Source: an uncultured Lactobacillus sp.
GTDB taxonomy: Bacteria; Bacillota; Bacilli; Lactobacillales; Lactobacillaceae
Direction of reading: 5' to 3'
DNA length: 64,000 nt
Assembly (NCBI GenBank): GCA_937916845.1
Contig: CALFSK010000021.1
Coordinates: 27,534-91,533 of the forward strand
The notes below the pieces were generated by a model. It saw nothing but the letters and a program-made list of their open reading frames with translations. It did not search any database and was not told the DNA's origin. Positions 46,550 to 55,750 of the stretch are shown one piece after another. The first letter of the stretch is position 1, and each line of letters starts with the position of its first letter. The translations under genes were made by a program, and so were the position numbers.

Positions 46550-46797
46550 ACATGTTGATGAGAAGAGTAGCTTAAAGATAATCGCACAGGGAGCCGTGTT
46601 AAGTGGAAAACGGTCGGTTGGATTTTTGCGAAGATGAACTCGGAATGCCTAGTGGCGGTCGTTGGGCTGCGCTAGCGGCACTGGCCGATACCCCAGTAAG
46701 TTGGAAACAACTTAGTGAGTTTAGTGGGGTGACCCGCTATTGAACTTGGGTGGTCACACGAAGCCGTCGTCCCATGAAGGACGGGGGCTTTTTTTGT
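46550..46797 (+). ncRNA. T-box leader, probably methionine-specific
   Basis: Upstream of the trans-sulfuration gene. Stem I parts: GATGAGAAGAGTAG (K-turn/AGTA), CAGGGAGCC (AG bulge), and a specifier region GCGAAGATGAACTCGG where ATG (46634-46636) is followed by the conserved A. Antiterminator T-box TGGGTGGTCACACG at 46747 is a variant of GGGTGGNACCGCG. Terminator at 46771-46797: AAGCC.CGTCC pairs with GGACG.GGCTT, then seven T. Uncharged tRNA(Met) would allow read-through. Confidence 0.8.
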
Positions 46798-46871
46798 GTA
46801 GCTGGGGATTTGGATGAGCCGATTTTAATGAACTAAAAACCGTAAGAGAAAACTGAGCGAGGGTGATTGAT

Positions 46872-47994
46872 ATGACAAAATCTAATGAAAAATGGCACAT
46901 TGAAACGTTGTTAGCACAAGCTGGAAACCGAACGGATGACGTCAAAACGGGGGCAATTTCTGCCCCAATTTACTTATCCACCGCGTACCGCCATGCTGGA
47001 TTAGGGCAGTCGACGGGCTTTGATTATCCAAGGGAAGCGCAACCGACACGCGGCGTATTGGAAACAACGTTAGCACAAATGGAACACGGGGTAGCGGCTT
47101 ACGCATTGAGTTCCGGGATGGCTGCTATTCAACTAGTCTTTACGTTATTTCATAGTGGGGATAAAATTATTATTTCAGATGATTTGTACGGTGGGTCCTA
47201 CCGGTTCTTTGACTTATTGCATGATCACTACCATTTGACGTTTGCGGTTTGGGATGGACAGGATCAGGGTGAACTGGCGGCGTTGATTGATGATCATACG
47301 GTCGCACTCTGGTTAGAAACACCTTCCAATCCCACGATGAAGGTCATTGATCTTAAAAAAACCGCGGCGACAACGCACGCACACCACATTAAGCTCATTG
47401 TGGATAACACTTTTTACACGCCGCTAATTCAAAAGCCCCTGGATTTAGGTGCCGATATCGTGGTTCATTCAGCGACAAAGTACCTTGCTGGGCATAACGA
47501 TATTTTGGCGGGCGCGGTGGTCGCTAAACATGAAGAGGACGCCAAACAATTAGAATTTAACCTAGTTACGACGGGGGCCGTACTTGATCCGTTCGATGCT
47601 TGGCTACTATTAAGAAGCCTTAAGACGTTGCCGCTGCGCTTACACCAACACGAAGCGAATGCGCAGGCATTGGTCAAATTTTTAACGGCTAATCAGTACG
47701 TGGAACGGGTCTTGTACCCTGGACGGGGCGGCATGATCAGCTTTTACTTAGCGGCGGGGACCGATGTTGATCAGTTCTTGCAAGCATTAAAGGTCGTCTC
47801 ATTTGCCGAAAGCTTAGGTGGTGTCGAGAGTTTGGTCACGGTGCCAGCGGGTTCAGACGCACGCGGATCTAAGTCCAGAACAACGGGCGGCTAAGGGCAT
47901 TACAGCGAACTTATTGCGGCTGTCAGTTGGAATTGAAAACGTAGCGGACCTTCAAGCCGATTTACAGCAGGCGCTTGAAAAAGCACAAAAGTAA
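46872..47994 (+). pseudogene. Cystathionine gamma-synthase/lyase family gene, frameshifted near the 3' end
   Basis: PLP trans-sulfuration enzyme (MetB/MetC/MetI group): [46 protein letters not shown], and Schiff-base Lys in [15 protein letters not shown] 46872 follows GAGGG. The frame holds to PAGSD, then leaves the family path and stops at 47894. Removing one base near 47856 restores [16 protein letters not shown] ... LRLSVGIEN to a stop at 47994, giving the usual length of about 375. The lost tail carries the Arg in LRLSVGIE that binds substrate carboxylate. Regulated by the Met T-box. Real mutation or consensus error. Confidence 0.88.
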
Positions 47995-48062
47995 GCCAAA
48001 ACACTTTACTTACTTTTAGTATGTGTTAAACTATGGTTAATAATTAAATTGGAGGCATTGAA

Positions 48063-48383
48063 ATGGCAACAGCAACTTTAAGTGACGCGGAAATCCGCGA
48101 ACGCATTAAAACTGGCAAACACATGTTATTTTTCACGGCGGATTGGTGCCCGGATTGCGCCTTTATCAAGCCAGTGATGCCTCAAATCGAAGCTAAATAT
48201 GATCAATATGATTGGATCACGGTTGACCGCGATGCTAATATTGAAATCGCACAAGATATGGGTGTCATGGGGATTCCTAGTTTTGTCGGTATTGAAGATG
48301 GTCAAGAAACTGGTCGTTACGTCGACAAGTTCCGTAAGACCCAGAAACAAGTTGAAGATTTCTTAGATACACTAGAAAAGTAA
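48063..48383 (+). CDS. Thioredoxin-family protein
   Basis: 106 residues with the redox motif WCPDC (about 30-34) in FFTADWCPDCAFIKP and the cis-proline in MGIPSFVGI. CPDC rather than CGPC marks a thioredoxin-like reductant of unknown partner. GGAGG lies 8 nt before ATG, and TTTACT-N16-TAAACT upstream may be its promoter. Follows the sulfur gene but is probably a separate unit. Confidence 0.9.
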   Translation: MATATLSDAEIRERIKTGKHMLFFTADWCPDCAFIKPVMPQIEAKYDQYDWITVDRDANIEIAQDMGVMGIPSFVGIEDGQETGRYVDKFRKTQKQVEDFLDTLEK

Positions 48384-48395
48384 GGTTTAACAAAG

Positions 48396-48440
48396 CGTTA
48401 ATTATCGGGAAGTGAACCGGTAATTAACGTTTTTTGATTG
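48396..48440 (+). terminator. Terminator of the thioredoxin gene
   Basis: CGTTAATTATCGG pairs with CCGGTAATTAACG (one G-U) around 8 nt, then TTTTTT. Confidence 0.9.
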
Positions 48441-48498
48441 GTTTGCAAGTCGTTCTCTGCTAGAATATGAACTATTAATCTTGAAAATGGTGATAAAC

Positions 48499-49284
48499 AT
48501 GACAACCAATGTATTTGAAGACGTGATCGTTCGGACCACGAAAATTGCGGATTTACCGGTATTACACGTGTTTGCGGCTAGTCAGGCCCAAACTAAGCTA
48601 CCAACCGTTATTGACTATCACGGGTGGACAACGCAGACGTCATCTGAATTGGTCGCAAGTTATGATTTAGTGCGGCGCGGGTTTCGCGTGATTTTGCCCA
48701 CGGCTTACCTGCACGGCAGTCGTAACGATGGGGTTGACTTAGATCGACACCCAGAACATTTTTGGTCAATTGTTGGCCACTCAGTCGCAGAGTTTCCCAC
48801 ATTGGTCGATGCACTGGTAAAAGCGGGTATTACTGATCCTGAAAAGGTCGGTGTGATGGGAACGTCCATGGGTGGGATTACCGCTGCCGGCATCATGGCC
48901 ACTCAGGCCAACGTTACGGCTGGTGTTTCCTTAATTGGGTCACCAGAGCCAGTCGCCTTTGCGAAGGACCAAGTGGCGCAGATTCCGGCCGAGTTAAAAG
49001 CCCAATTACCAGCGGACCTATTAACGAAAACCTATGATCAGATTGGCCAATTTGACCTGTCACAACACGTGGACCGGTTGAACGGTCGCCCGATGTTCTT
49101 CTTTAACGGCACGGCGGATCAGATGGTGCCGTATAAGTACGTGGCTGATTTTCAGGAACGGTATCAAGATGACGCTGCCTTAGCACAGACGGTGTTTAAG
49201 CGTGCGGATGGTGGCGTGCATCACGTGCCTCACCGGATGCATGAAGCGGCCGTTGATTTTTTGGCGACGCATTTGTTGGATTAG
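48499..49284 (+). CDS. Alpha/beta-hydrolase, esterase-like (YitV type)
   Basis: 261 residues from ATG 48499 with GGTGA 5 nt upstream; a TTG at 48481 precedes the ribosome site. Oxyanion region DYHGWTTQTS, nucleophile elbow GTSMGG (about 115-120), acid Asp near GTADQMVPY and His in GGVHHVPHRM. Similar to esterases of the YitV/YtaP type; natural substrate unknown. Flanked by terminators, so monocistronic. Confidence 0.87.
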   Translation: MTTNVFEDVIVRTTKIADLPVLHVFAASQAQTKLPTVIDYHGWTTQTSSELVASYDLVRRGFRVILPTAYLHGSRNDGVDLDRHPEHFWSIVGHSVAEFPTLVDALVKAGITDPEKVGVMGTSMGGITAAGIMATQANVTAGVSLIGSPEPVAFAKDQVAQIPAELKAQLPADLLTKTYDQIGQFDLSQHVDRLNGRPMFFFNGTADQMVPYKYVADFQERYQDDAALAQTVFKRADGGVHHVPHRMHEAAVDFLATHLLD

Positions 49285-49305
49285 GTAAACTTAAAAAATG
49301 TTAAT

Positions 49306-49346
49306 AACGAAGTCCACGAATTGAACTGATTCGTGGACTTCGTTTA
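49306..49346 (+). terminator. Terminator of the esterase gene
   Basis: Perfect 16-bp stem AACGAAGTCCACGAAT with its complement, 7-nt loop; T tail short on the + side. Confidence 0.85.
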
Positions 49347-49442
49347 TACCAAAAAGCTATTAATTCCTATGAAAGATAGGCATTTTACATTGTTGTGGGC
49401 GCCCCTTATACTGAATTCAAAACTTATAGGGGATGGACAAAC

Positions 49443-49958
49443 ATGTTTGCACCACAAATAGATGCGCAGCGGCATCAGCGGTCAATACGTAATCAACGGC
49501 TCGTTCAGGAACTCAATGATCAGCCACACGATGTCGCGGAAACACGGGCGCTAGTGAGTGAGATTACGGGGCAATCATTAGATGAATCGGTCGAGATTCG
49601 GCTACCGTTTTATACCGACTTTGGTGCCAATATCAAGATGGGAAAACGGGTCTACGTTAGCAATAACGTGATGTTTACCGATTTGGGTGGGATCACGCTG
49701 GCCGACGATGTCTTGATTGGTCCCGGTGCCAGCCTAATTACGGTCAATCATCAATCTGATCCAGAACATCGCCACGATTTGGACTTGAAACCCATTCAGG
49801 TCGGAAAACGTGCCTGGATTGGCGCCAAGGCTTTGATTTTACCAGGGGTGACCATTGGTGAAAATGCTATCGTGGGTGCCGGTGCCGTTGTAACTAAATC
49901 CGTGGCGGCCAATACCGTAGTGGCAGGGGTTCCTGCCCGGGTCATTAAAACGTTATAA
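49443..49958 (+). CDS. Sugar O-acetyltransferase, left-handed beta-helix family
   Basis: 171 residues from ATG 49443 ([12 protein letters not shown]) with GGGGATGG 8 nt upstream; an in-frame GTG at 49395 has none. Maltose/galactoside acetyltransferase layout: short helical head, then hexapeptide repeats ([21 protein letters not shown] with catalytic His, [29 protein letters not shown]). Uses acetyl-CoA; sugar acceptor unknown. Confidence 0.9.
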   Translation: MFAPQIDAQRHQRSIRNQRLVQELNDQPHDVAETRALVSEITGQSLDESVEIRLPFYTDFGANIKMGKRVYVSNNVMFTDLGGITLADDVLIGPGASLITVNHQSDPEHRHDLDLKPIQVGKRAWIGAKALILPGVTIGENAIVGAGAVVTKSVAANTVVAGVPARVIKTL

Positions 49959-49966
49959 CTTAGAAT

Positions 49967-50013
49967 GTAAAAAACGTGCCACAGAATTTTGATTTCTGTG
50001 GCACGTTTTTTAC
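49967..50013. terminator. Bidirectional terminator
   Basis: GTAAAAAACGTGCCACAGAA pairs with its complement around a short T-rich loop. Serves the acetyltransferase gene and the convergent methyltransferase-like gene. Confidence 0.93.
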
Positions 50014-50019
50014 GATGAA

Positions 50020-50871
50020 CTAATGAATGAGATACACTTGGTCGTGAATCAGGTCGAATGGCCGGTAGTGGCGGTTAAGTTGTTCAACGGTCTCGCCGGA
50101 TTGATAATCCGCGTGATCCCAAAATTGTTTGGAACCCGTGGCCCCGTACTTTTCACCGATACAAATCAACGTGATGTCAGTCTCACTAGCCCGAATGGCT
50201 TGGAGCAACTCCCAGTCGATGGTCAATTTATCCGGTGACCACGCCATGATGACAAATTTGACTTCGTCGGCGTATTTTTTGAAGGCGCTGATGGCATCTA
50301 ACGGCTCGATTGCGGTTACTGGCTGACGGCCGGTCTGATTATGTGCCTCGTGCGTCCAAGCTTTAGAATCCGTCGTGTAGATGGTCTGTGAAGGATGTAA
50401 ACGGCGGAGTCCCTTAGAAACGTAGCCGTTGCCAGCCATCACTTCCAAAACGGGGGCATCCCCGACAAAGTCAGCCAGATCTTTTAAGAATGGGGCACTG
50501 ATGTAAGCCCACATGCCGTATTTATCCTCGACGTAGTCCCGAAAGTCGCGCAGTAACTTATCCACTTTTGGAAGGGCGTCGGAAAGGCGTTCCCATTCGG
50601 CGTCGCCGGCAGGGTCCCCGATAGCGTAGCTCTGATTGATCCGGGCAAAGAGCTCGTCTTGGAAGTGGTCAGGCACTTGTAGGACGGGCAATTGTTGCGG
50701 TGGCAGGCCGGCCGCTAACAACCGGTCACTTTCCAAAACGTTATTGATCATGACTAAAATTTTGGGATCATCTTTGAAAAGCGTTCGGTAACGTTGCATC
50801 TGTTCAATGTAAGGCGGGGTGGCTTGTTGTTTAACCCGTTTTTTTAATTGTTTTAATTTTTTGGGATTCAT
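50020..50871 (-). CDS. SAM-dependent methyltransferase-like protein
   Basis: 283 residues. Basic N-terminus, a helical region, then a Rossmann SAM-binding motif VLEVMAGNGYVSKGL (about 141-155) and an acidic end of strand 2 (YTTDSKAW). The substrate is unknown. Third gene of the pepF-xre unit: it starts 8 nt after the xre gene stop. Confidence 0.75.
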   Translation of the reverse strand: MNPKKLKQLKKRVKQQATPPYIEQMQRYRTLFKDDPKILVMINNVLESDRLLAAGLPPQQLPVLQVPDHFQDELFARINQSYAIGDPAGDAEWERLSDALPKVDKLLRDFRDYVEDKYGMWAYISAPFLKDLADFVGDAPVLEVMAGNGYVSKGLRRLHPSQTIYTTDSKAWTHEAHNQTGRQPVTAIEPLDAISAFKKYADEVKFVIMAWSPDKLTIDWELLQAIRASETDITLICIGEKYGATGSKQFWDHADYQSGETVEQLNRHYRPFDLIHDQVYLIH

Positions 50872-50879
50872 GTAAACTC

Positions 50880-51296
50880 CTAATCATCAAAGTGAAGGTC
50901 CAGTTCTTCTTGCCCGGTCGTATCGGGCGCTGGACGTTGTTGGCGACCGTGAAGATAACCGTTCATCAGCTGAAATAGCTCGTAACGGTCTTCGCTGGTG
51001 AGCTTTTCAGCGTTAAAAGTCAGTGGTTTACCGGAGAGAAAGATGCGACCGAGATCGTATTCTTCCTGGTCGGCGCGACCAGATAGGTAGTCCGTTGTGA
51101 CGTTAAAATACTCGGCTAACTTGCGAACTTCCAAGTAGGAAGGGGTCCGTAAATTCCGTTCCCAGTTCCCAATTTGGGCCGCCGTATTTTGACGGGTCGT
51201 AATGTCAGCGTCGGGTTGGTCATTTAAGGCGGTGGCCAATTCGGCCAGTGTCATTTTTTGTCCCCGTCGGAGGGCTCTTAAACGTTCAGGAAACAT
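50880..51296 (-). CDS. XRE-family HTH regulator
   Basis: 138 residues. Helix-turn-helix at about 1-70: LRALRRGQKMTLAELATALN ... NTAAQIGNWERNLRTPSYLEVRKLAEYFNVTTDYLSGR. The acidic C-terminal half has no recognised ligand domain. Starts 17 nt after pepF and precedes the methyltransferase-like gene, so all three may be one transcript. Confidence 0.88.
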   Translation of the reverse strand: MFPERLRALRRGQKMTLAELATALNDQPDADITTRQNTAAQIGNWERNLRTPSYLEVRKLAEYFNVTTDYLSGRADQEEYDLGRIFLSGKPLTFNAEKLTSEDRYELFQLMNGYLHGRQQRPAPDTTGQEELDLHFDD

Positions 51297-51313
51297 GTGA
51301 TCACTTCCATTTC

Positions 51314-53116
51314 TTATAGTAGTGGCGCGGATAACGCCATAAATTCATCGATATCGCGTTTGATTAATGCAACCCCCGCTTGCCAAAAGGCCGGTTTAGT
51401 CAAATCGACTCCGAGGTGTTTTTGCGCGAGTTCTTCAGTAGTCATGTTGGCAGTGTCGCGGAGTAACGCAATGTAGCGCTCCTCAAAGTCAGGTTGCTGC
51501 TTAGCTTGTGCGTAAATCCCGAGGCTAAATAAATAACCAAACGTGTACGGGAAGTTATAGAACGGCACGTCTGAAAGGTAGAAATGCAACTTGCTAGCCC
51601 AAAACATGGGATGGTAAGTGGTTAAGGCGTTCCCGTAAGCTTCCTTTTGTGCGGCGAGCATCAGCGCGGATAACTCGTCAGGGGTGACAATGCCCCGTTT
51701 GCGTGCGTCGTAAAAGCGGGTCTCAAAGAGGAAGCGCGCCCGAATATCTAAGAACATCGCCAATGGATTCTGCATTTTAGTATCCAATAGTTGTAACTTA
51801 GTTTTAGGATCGTGAGCCGCTTTGACACTGGCGTCCGCCACGATTAACTCTGAAAAAGTCGATGCGGTTTCGGCAACGTTCATCGCGTAATCCTGCCGCC
51901 AGAGAGGCAAGTCTTTGATAACGTCGGCGTGAAAAGCATGACCTAGTTCGTGGGCCAACGTTGCGGTATCATTTGGCGAGCCCGTGAAGGTCATAAAGAT
52001 GCGTGATTCTTGGGTTTCCGGCAAGTTGTCCATGTAACCGCCGGGCCGCTTGTTGGGGCGATTCTCCGCTTCAACCCAGCGATGCTCGAGGGCGTACTTA
52101 GCGAGATGGGCCATCTTAGGACTAAACTTCTGGAAGTTCGTAATCACGAAGTCAGCCGCTTGGTCATAAGTTTGACTAGTGGGGTGGCCACCCAAGTCGA
52201 GTGGGGCTTCCACGTCTTGCCAATCAAGTTGTGATTTACCCAACAACGCTGCTTTACGTTGGAGGTAGTGAAGCAGCAAGCCCTTATCTTCCGCTACGAC
52301 CTGATACATCGCATCGAGGGTCGCTTGGCTCATGCGGTTAAGTTCCAGCGGCTTTTGCAAAAAGTTCGTCAGGCCGTGTGCTTGATAGTTGGTCAGCCGA
52401 AAGCCAGCTAGGTGGTTCAAGGTATCGGCGAAGGGGGCGGCGTTTGCTTGCCAAGTCGCTTCCCAATTTTGCATTAACTGGGCGCGTTGCGCATTAGGCA
52501 TTGCCGCCGCCAGCATGTTTTGAGCCTGGCCGGCAGACAATTGGTGGGTCTGCCCGTGTTCGTCGGTATAGTTGATCTTGAGCTGATTAACAAGGGTATC
52601 GTAGTGGTCACTCCAAGCTTGAAAACCGTCTAAGGACAAGTTATTGATCAGTGCCTCAGTTGAATCAGCTAAGAGATCGCGCCCCTGCTCACGCATCTCT
52701 GTTAGGTTGAAGGCAACGGCTTTTAATGCTGGCTGCGTTAAAATGGCTTTGAACGTTGAGTCGTCAAGATTAACCAATCCCTTTTTGAACCGATTCAGCA
52801 GGTTATCTAACTGGTTATCGAGTTGATAGAGTTGGTTTAAGATGGTCCCAGCCTGAGTGTTTTTGGCGTCAGCGGATTGGACCGCGACAACGAAAACTTC
52901 ACACTGGGCGAGGCCAGCTTGAATCTTCTGTAAGTCATTAACGATGAGAACGAACCAGTCGTTATCGGGTGTGTCAGCGTCAGTGCGCCAATTAGTCAGC
53001 GCAGTTCTAGCTTCAGCGAGGTGCTGCGTAATTTTGGTGATTTTCGCTTGAAGCTTTGGTGAGGTGATACCACCCGGAAAAATTTGGTCTAAATCCCATG
53101 TTTCTGAATAATGCAT
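51314..53116 (-). CDS. pepF: Oligoendopeptidase F, M3 family
   Basis: 600-residue cytoplasmic zinc peptidase that trims oligopeptides. HExxH in TLAHELGHAFHADV (about 383), with the third ligand Glu in NVAETASTFSELIV about 25 residues on, typical of M3B. GGGGG ribosome site 9 nt before ATG. First gene of a three-gene minus-strand unit. Confidence 0.95.
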   Translation of the reverse strand: MHYSETWDLDQIFPGGITSPKLQAKITKITQHLAEARTALTNWRTDADTPDNDWFVLIVNDLQKIQAGLAQCEVFVVAVQSADAKNTQAGTILNQLYQLDNQLDNLLNRFKKGLVNLDDSTFKAILTQPALKAVAFNLTEMREQGRDLLADSTEALINNLSLDGFQAWSDHYDTLVNQLKINYTDEHGQTHQLSAGQAQNMLAAAMPNAQRAQLMQNWEATWQANAAPFADTLNHLAGFRLTNYQAHGLTNFLQKPLELNRMSQATLDAMYQVVAEDKGLLLHYLQRKAALLGKSQLDWQDVEAPLDLGGHPTSQTYDQAADFVITNFQKFSPKMAHLAKYALEHRWVEAENRPNKRPGGYMDNLPETQESRIFMTFTGSPNDTATLAHELGHAFHADVIKDLPLWRQDYAMNVAETASTFSELIVADASVKAAHDPKTKLQLLDTKMQNPLAMFLDIRARFLFETRFYDARKRGIVTPDELSALMLAAQKEAYGNALTTYHPMFWASKLHFYLSDVPFYNFPYTFGYLFSLGIYAQAKQQPDFEERYIALLRDTANMTTEELAQKHLGVDLTKPAFWQAGVALIKRDIDEFMALSAPLL

Positions 53117-53249
53117 TTTTTGGACCCCCTAATCTGGTCTAGTTATCTTCAATTATAAACGTTATTATTATGGGTGTGGCGAAAATTCATCGAATATCAC
53201 GTTGTAAATTCGTGAATCTTCATTTAAGGATGAAAGTGGGGGAGCGCAA

Positions 53250-54173
53250 GTGAAAAAGTTGTGGATAACGTTAGGTATTATCATCGTTATCGTTGGTGGT
53301 GGCCTGATTGGTGCCGGCAGTTATTTTTATCACGTGGCGATTGCCCGTGGTGATAAAGGATTCATTACTCAGAGCACGCGTTTATCGAAAAAGAGTGCGG
53401 TCTACCGAGAAAAATATTGGTACTTACACGCTAAAAAACAAACTTGGAAAATTGAAACGCCTGACCATTTAAAGTTAGTCGCTTGGTACGTTCCCAAAAA
53501 AGACGCGCGTAAAACGGTCGTTTTGGCCCACGGCTTTGCGGGAAATAAATCCTTAATGGGCGCTTGGGCGGGAATGTATCACGAGCTGGGCTACAATGTG
53601 CTGGTTCCTGATTCCCGGGCGTCCGGTGATAGTCAGGGGCAGGCCGTGGGTTACGGCTGGCTGGAACGTCGCGATGATCTGCAATGGGCTAAGACGGTCG
53701 TTAAGCGTACCCAGACGACGCAGATCGTGATGAGTGGCATCAGTATGGGCGCAGCCGGAATGACCATGGCTAGTGGTGAGCACCAGGTTCCCCAAATTAA
53801 GGCGTACGTGGTCGACAGTCCCTTTACGAGTGCGCAAGCCATCATCAGTTACCAAGCCAAGCAGATGTATCATCTGCCGGCCTTCCCATTAGTTGACGTG
53901 ACGAGCATGGTGACCCAGTTGCGCGCGGGCTATAACTTCAGAGAAGCTGACGCGGTCGCCGCAATCAAAAAGAACCGGTTACCAATTATGATCATTAGTG
54001 GAACTAAGGACGACTTTGTGCCACCCCGTATGGGGAAAACGCTGTATCGTAACGCGCATCAGCCCAAAAAATTGTGGCTCGTTAAGGGCGCCGGACACAC
54101 GACGGCGATTACCCAAAATTATCAAAACTATAAACAGCACGTGGCTAGTTTCTTAGCCCAATACGTGAATTAA
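53250..54173 (+). CDS. Membrane-anchored alpha/beta-hydrolase
   Basis: 307 residues. N-terminal helix (LWITLGIIIVIVGGGLIGAGSYFY) acts as anchor or signal. Hydrolase domain: VLAHGFAGNKSLM (oxyanion), nucleophile elbow SGISMGAAG (about 165), acid in SGTKDDFVP, His in GAGHTTAI. Resembles YqkD-type extracytoplasmic hydrolases common in lactobacilli, whose substrate is not known. GGGGGAG upstream; GTG start. Confidence 0.9.
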   Translation: MKKLWITLGIIIVIVGGGLIGAGSYFYHVAIARGDKGFITQSTRLSKKSAVYREKYWYLHAKKQTWKIETPDHLKLVAWYVPKKDARKTVVLAHGFAGNKSLMGAWAGMYHELGYNVLVPDSRASGDSQGQAVGYGWLERRDDLQWAKTVVKRTQTTQIVMSGISMGAAGMTMASGEHQVPQIKAYVVDSPFTSAQAIISYQAKQMYHLPAFPLVDVTSMVTQLRAGYNFREADAVAAIKKNRLPIMIISGTKDDFVPPRMGKTLYRNAHQPKKLWLVKGAGHTTAITQNYQNYKQHVASFLAQYVN

Positions 54174-54219
54174 CTAAAAAGGTTCGGCTCACTGACATCA
54201 GTGGACCGAACCTTTTTAG
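54174..54219. terminator. Bidirectional terminator
   Basis: CTAAAAAGGTTCGG pairs with CCGAACCTTTTTAG, with CACTGA/TCAGTG inside. Ends the hydrolase gene and the convergent 94-residue gene. Confidence 0.92.
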
Positions 54220-54230
54220 ATCAATCATGA

Positions 54231-54515
54231 TTACGCTTGTTGGTAAGGCATTTGATAGGCCAATCCGGTACTATCTTTGAGCGTTTCCAAGTAGAGCGCA
54301 TCTAAAGCTGCGGGACCGCTAGTGTGGGCGCGTCCCCAAGTGGCTAAGTCGTGATTGAGTTGACTAGCGACTTGGTGGTGATCAGCCACACAGTCGAGAG
54401 CTTGAGCTGCTTTTGATAATAGCTGAACCAATTCTGGGACTGCTTGAACTGCGGCATCGTTGTAGGCAACGTCAATCGCAGTGGTCAAAGCAATCGCATT
54501 TTCATTTTTAAGCAT
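54231..54515 (-). CDS. Small helical hypothetical protein
   Basis: 94 residues, predicted all-helical and soluble. No family recognised. The size and helical content recall bacteriocin immunity proteins, but no bacteriocin gene or diagnostic motif is present, so that is not claimed. ATG with AAGGGGAT 7 nt upstream. Confidence 0.6.
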   Translation of the reverse strand: MLKNENAIALTTAIDVAYNDAAVQAVPELVQLLSKAAQALDCVADHHQVASQLNHDLATWGRAHTSGPAALDALYLETLKDSTGLAYQMPYQQA

Positions 54516-54622
54516 GTGCTCATCCCCTTAGTGCCAGTATAGCGCTGTCTGGGAAACAATCAAGTCAGAAATGAAAGCGCTGTCACGAAAGATGATGATT
54601 TTTTGATTGCACAAAAATTGAA

Positions 54623-54658
54623 CTAGTGTTATATTGTAATAGTTAAATAGAACACTAG
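54623..54658 (+). promoter_or_regulatory. Operator-like inverted repeat before the ytrA-type gene
   Basis: CTAGTGTT-N20-AACACTAG, perfect 8-bp arms, overlapping a TTGAAC (-35) and A/T-rich -10 region 15 nt before the start codon. The AGTGT...ACACT form resembles operators reported for YtrA-type GntR regulators. Confidence 0.6.
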
Positions 54659-54672
54659 GGAGGCGGAAGTCA

Positions 54673-55062
54673 GTGGAATTTGACGATAAAGTCCCAATTT
54701 ATTTACAGATTAAGCAAGTCATCTACCATGAAATGGTGACGGGCAAGTTAAAGCCGGGTGATCAGCTCCCCGCAGTTCGGCAGTTGGCACTGGATCTCAC
54801 GGTAAACGTGAATACGGTCCAACGGGCACTCGGTACGATGATTGAGGAAGGGTTCTTAGTTTCACAGCGGGGTCGCGGAAACTTTGTGACCGAGGACCAA
54901 CAAAAGATAGCGACGTTGAAGCAACAATTGGTACAAGACCAGCTCGTAACGGTTTATCACGAGCTCCACGCTTTAAATTTGAGCGATGATGAGATTATCA
55001 CCAGCGTTCAACAGTACGTCCAGCAAAGGGGAAATCAAGATGACAGCCATATTAACGATTGA
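54673..55062 (+). CDS. GntR-family regulator, YtrA type
   Basis: 129 residues: winged helix at 1-75 (VPIYLQIKQVIYHEMVTGKLKPGDQLPAVRQLALDLTVNVNTVQRAL) followed only by a short helical dimerisation tail, the YtrA subfamily layout. GTG start behind GGGAGGCGG. Overlaps the ABC ATPase gene by 23 nt; such regulators repress the adjacent transporter and often respond to cell-wall-active agents. Confidence 0.9.
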   Translation: MEFDDKVPIYLQIKQVIYHEMVTGKLKPGDQLPAVRQLALDLTVNVNTVQRALGTMIEEGFLVSQRGRGNFVTEDQQKIATLKQQLVQDQLVTVYHELHALNLSDDEIITSVQQYVQQRGNQDDSHIND

Positions 55063-55750
55063 AAATTTAAAATATAACCGTAATCAGCGTCATATTTTGC
55101 ATGATGTGCAGTTGACGCTGGCGGGTGGAAAAGTAGTCGGTTTATTAGGTGCAAACGGTGCCGGTAAGACGACCTTGATGCGGTTAATCACCGGAAGTGC
55201 GAAGGGGGCCGGGACTATTACGGTCAGTGGAACCAGTACACCGGTTGGCCGGAAGCAGCACGTTAGTTTTACGGATCACTTGAAGGGATTTTCACCTAGT
55301 CAAAAGATTAGTCGCATTGAACAGTTTTACGCTGCGGTTTATCCAGATTTTGACAGTCAGCGCTATCAAGAATTGGCACAGTTCTTAGGCTTAGATGGGC
55401 AGCAAAAATTAGCCGCCTTATCAAAAGGGACCCGCGAAAAATTGATTATTGCCTTGACGTTAAGTCGCCAAGTTGACCTGTACTTACTGGATGAACCATT
55501 TAGTGGCATCGACAGTATGAGTCGTAAGAAGATCATTAATAGTATTATTCGCTGGTTACCAGACACGGCAACGCTACTAGTGAGTGACCATTACGTTTCA
55601 GAAATTGCGCCCATCTTAGATGAAATCGTCGTGGTTAAGGATCAAACGATTGCGGTGCATGAAGCAACTGAGACGATTCGGGATCACAATCATATGGATA
55701 TTGAAACGTACTATGAGCAATTATACGAAGGGGGGACTGACAATGACTAA
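55040..55750 (+). CDS. ABC transporter ATP-binding protein
   Basis: 236 residues from ATG 55040 behind AAAGGGGAAA. Walker A GANGAGKTTL (about 36), Walker B LYLLDEPFSGID (about 148), H-loop SDHYVSE. The ABC signature is divergent (LSKGTRE rather than LSGGQ), as in YtrB/BcrA-like exporters. Works with the permease encoded next (8-nt overlap). Confidence 0.9.
   Translation: MTAILTIENLKYNRNQRHILHDVQLTLAGGKVVGLLGANGAGKTTLMRLITGSAKGAGTITVSGTSTPVGRKQHVSFTDHLKGFSPSQKISRIEQFYAAVYPDFDSQRYQELAQFLGLDGQQKLAALSKGTREKLIIALTLSRQVDLYLLDEPFSGIDSMSRKKIINSIIRWLPDTATLLVSDHYVSEIAPILDEIVVVKDQTIAVHEATETIRDHNHMDIETYYEQLYEGGTDND

Noticed and set aside
54231..54515. Bacteriocin immunity protein
   Set aside because: Only size and helical content agree; no bacteriocin precursor with a double-glycine leader and no transporter for one is nearby.
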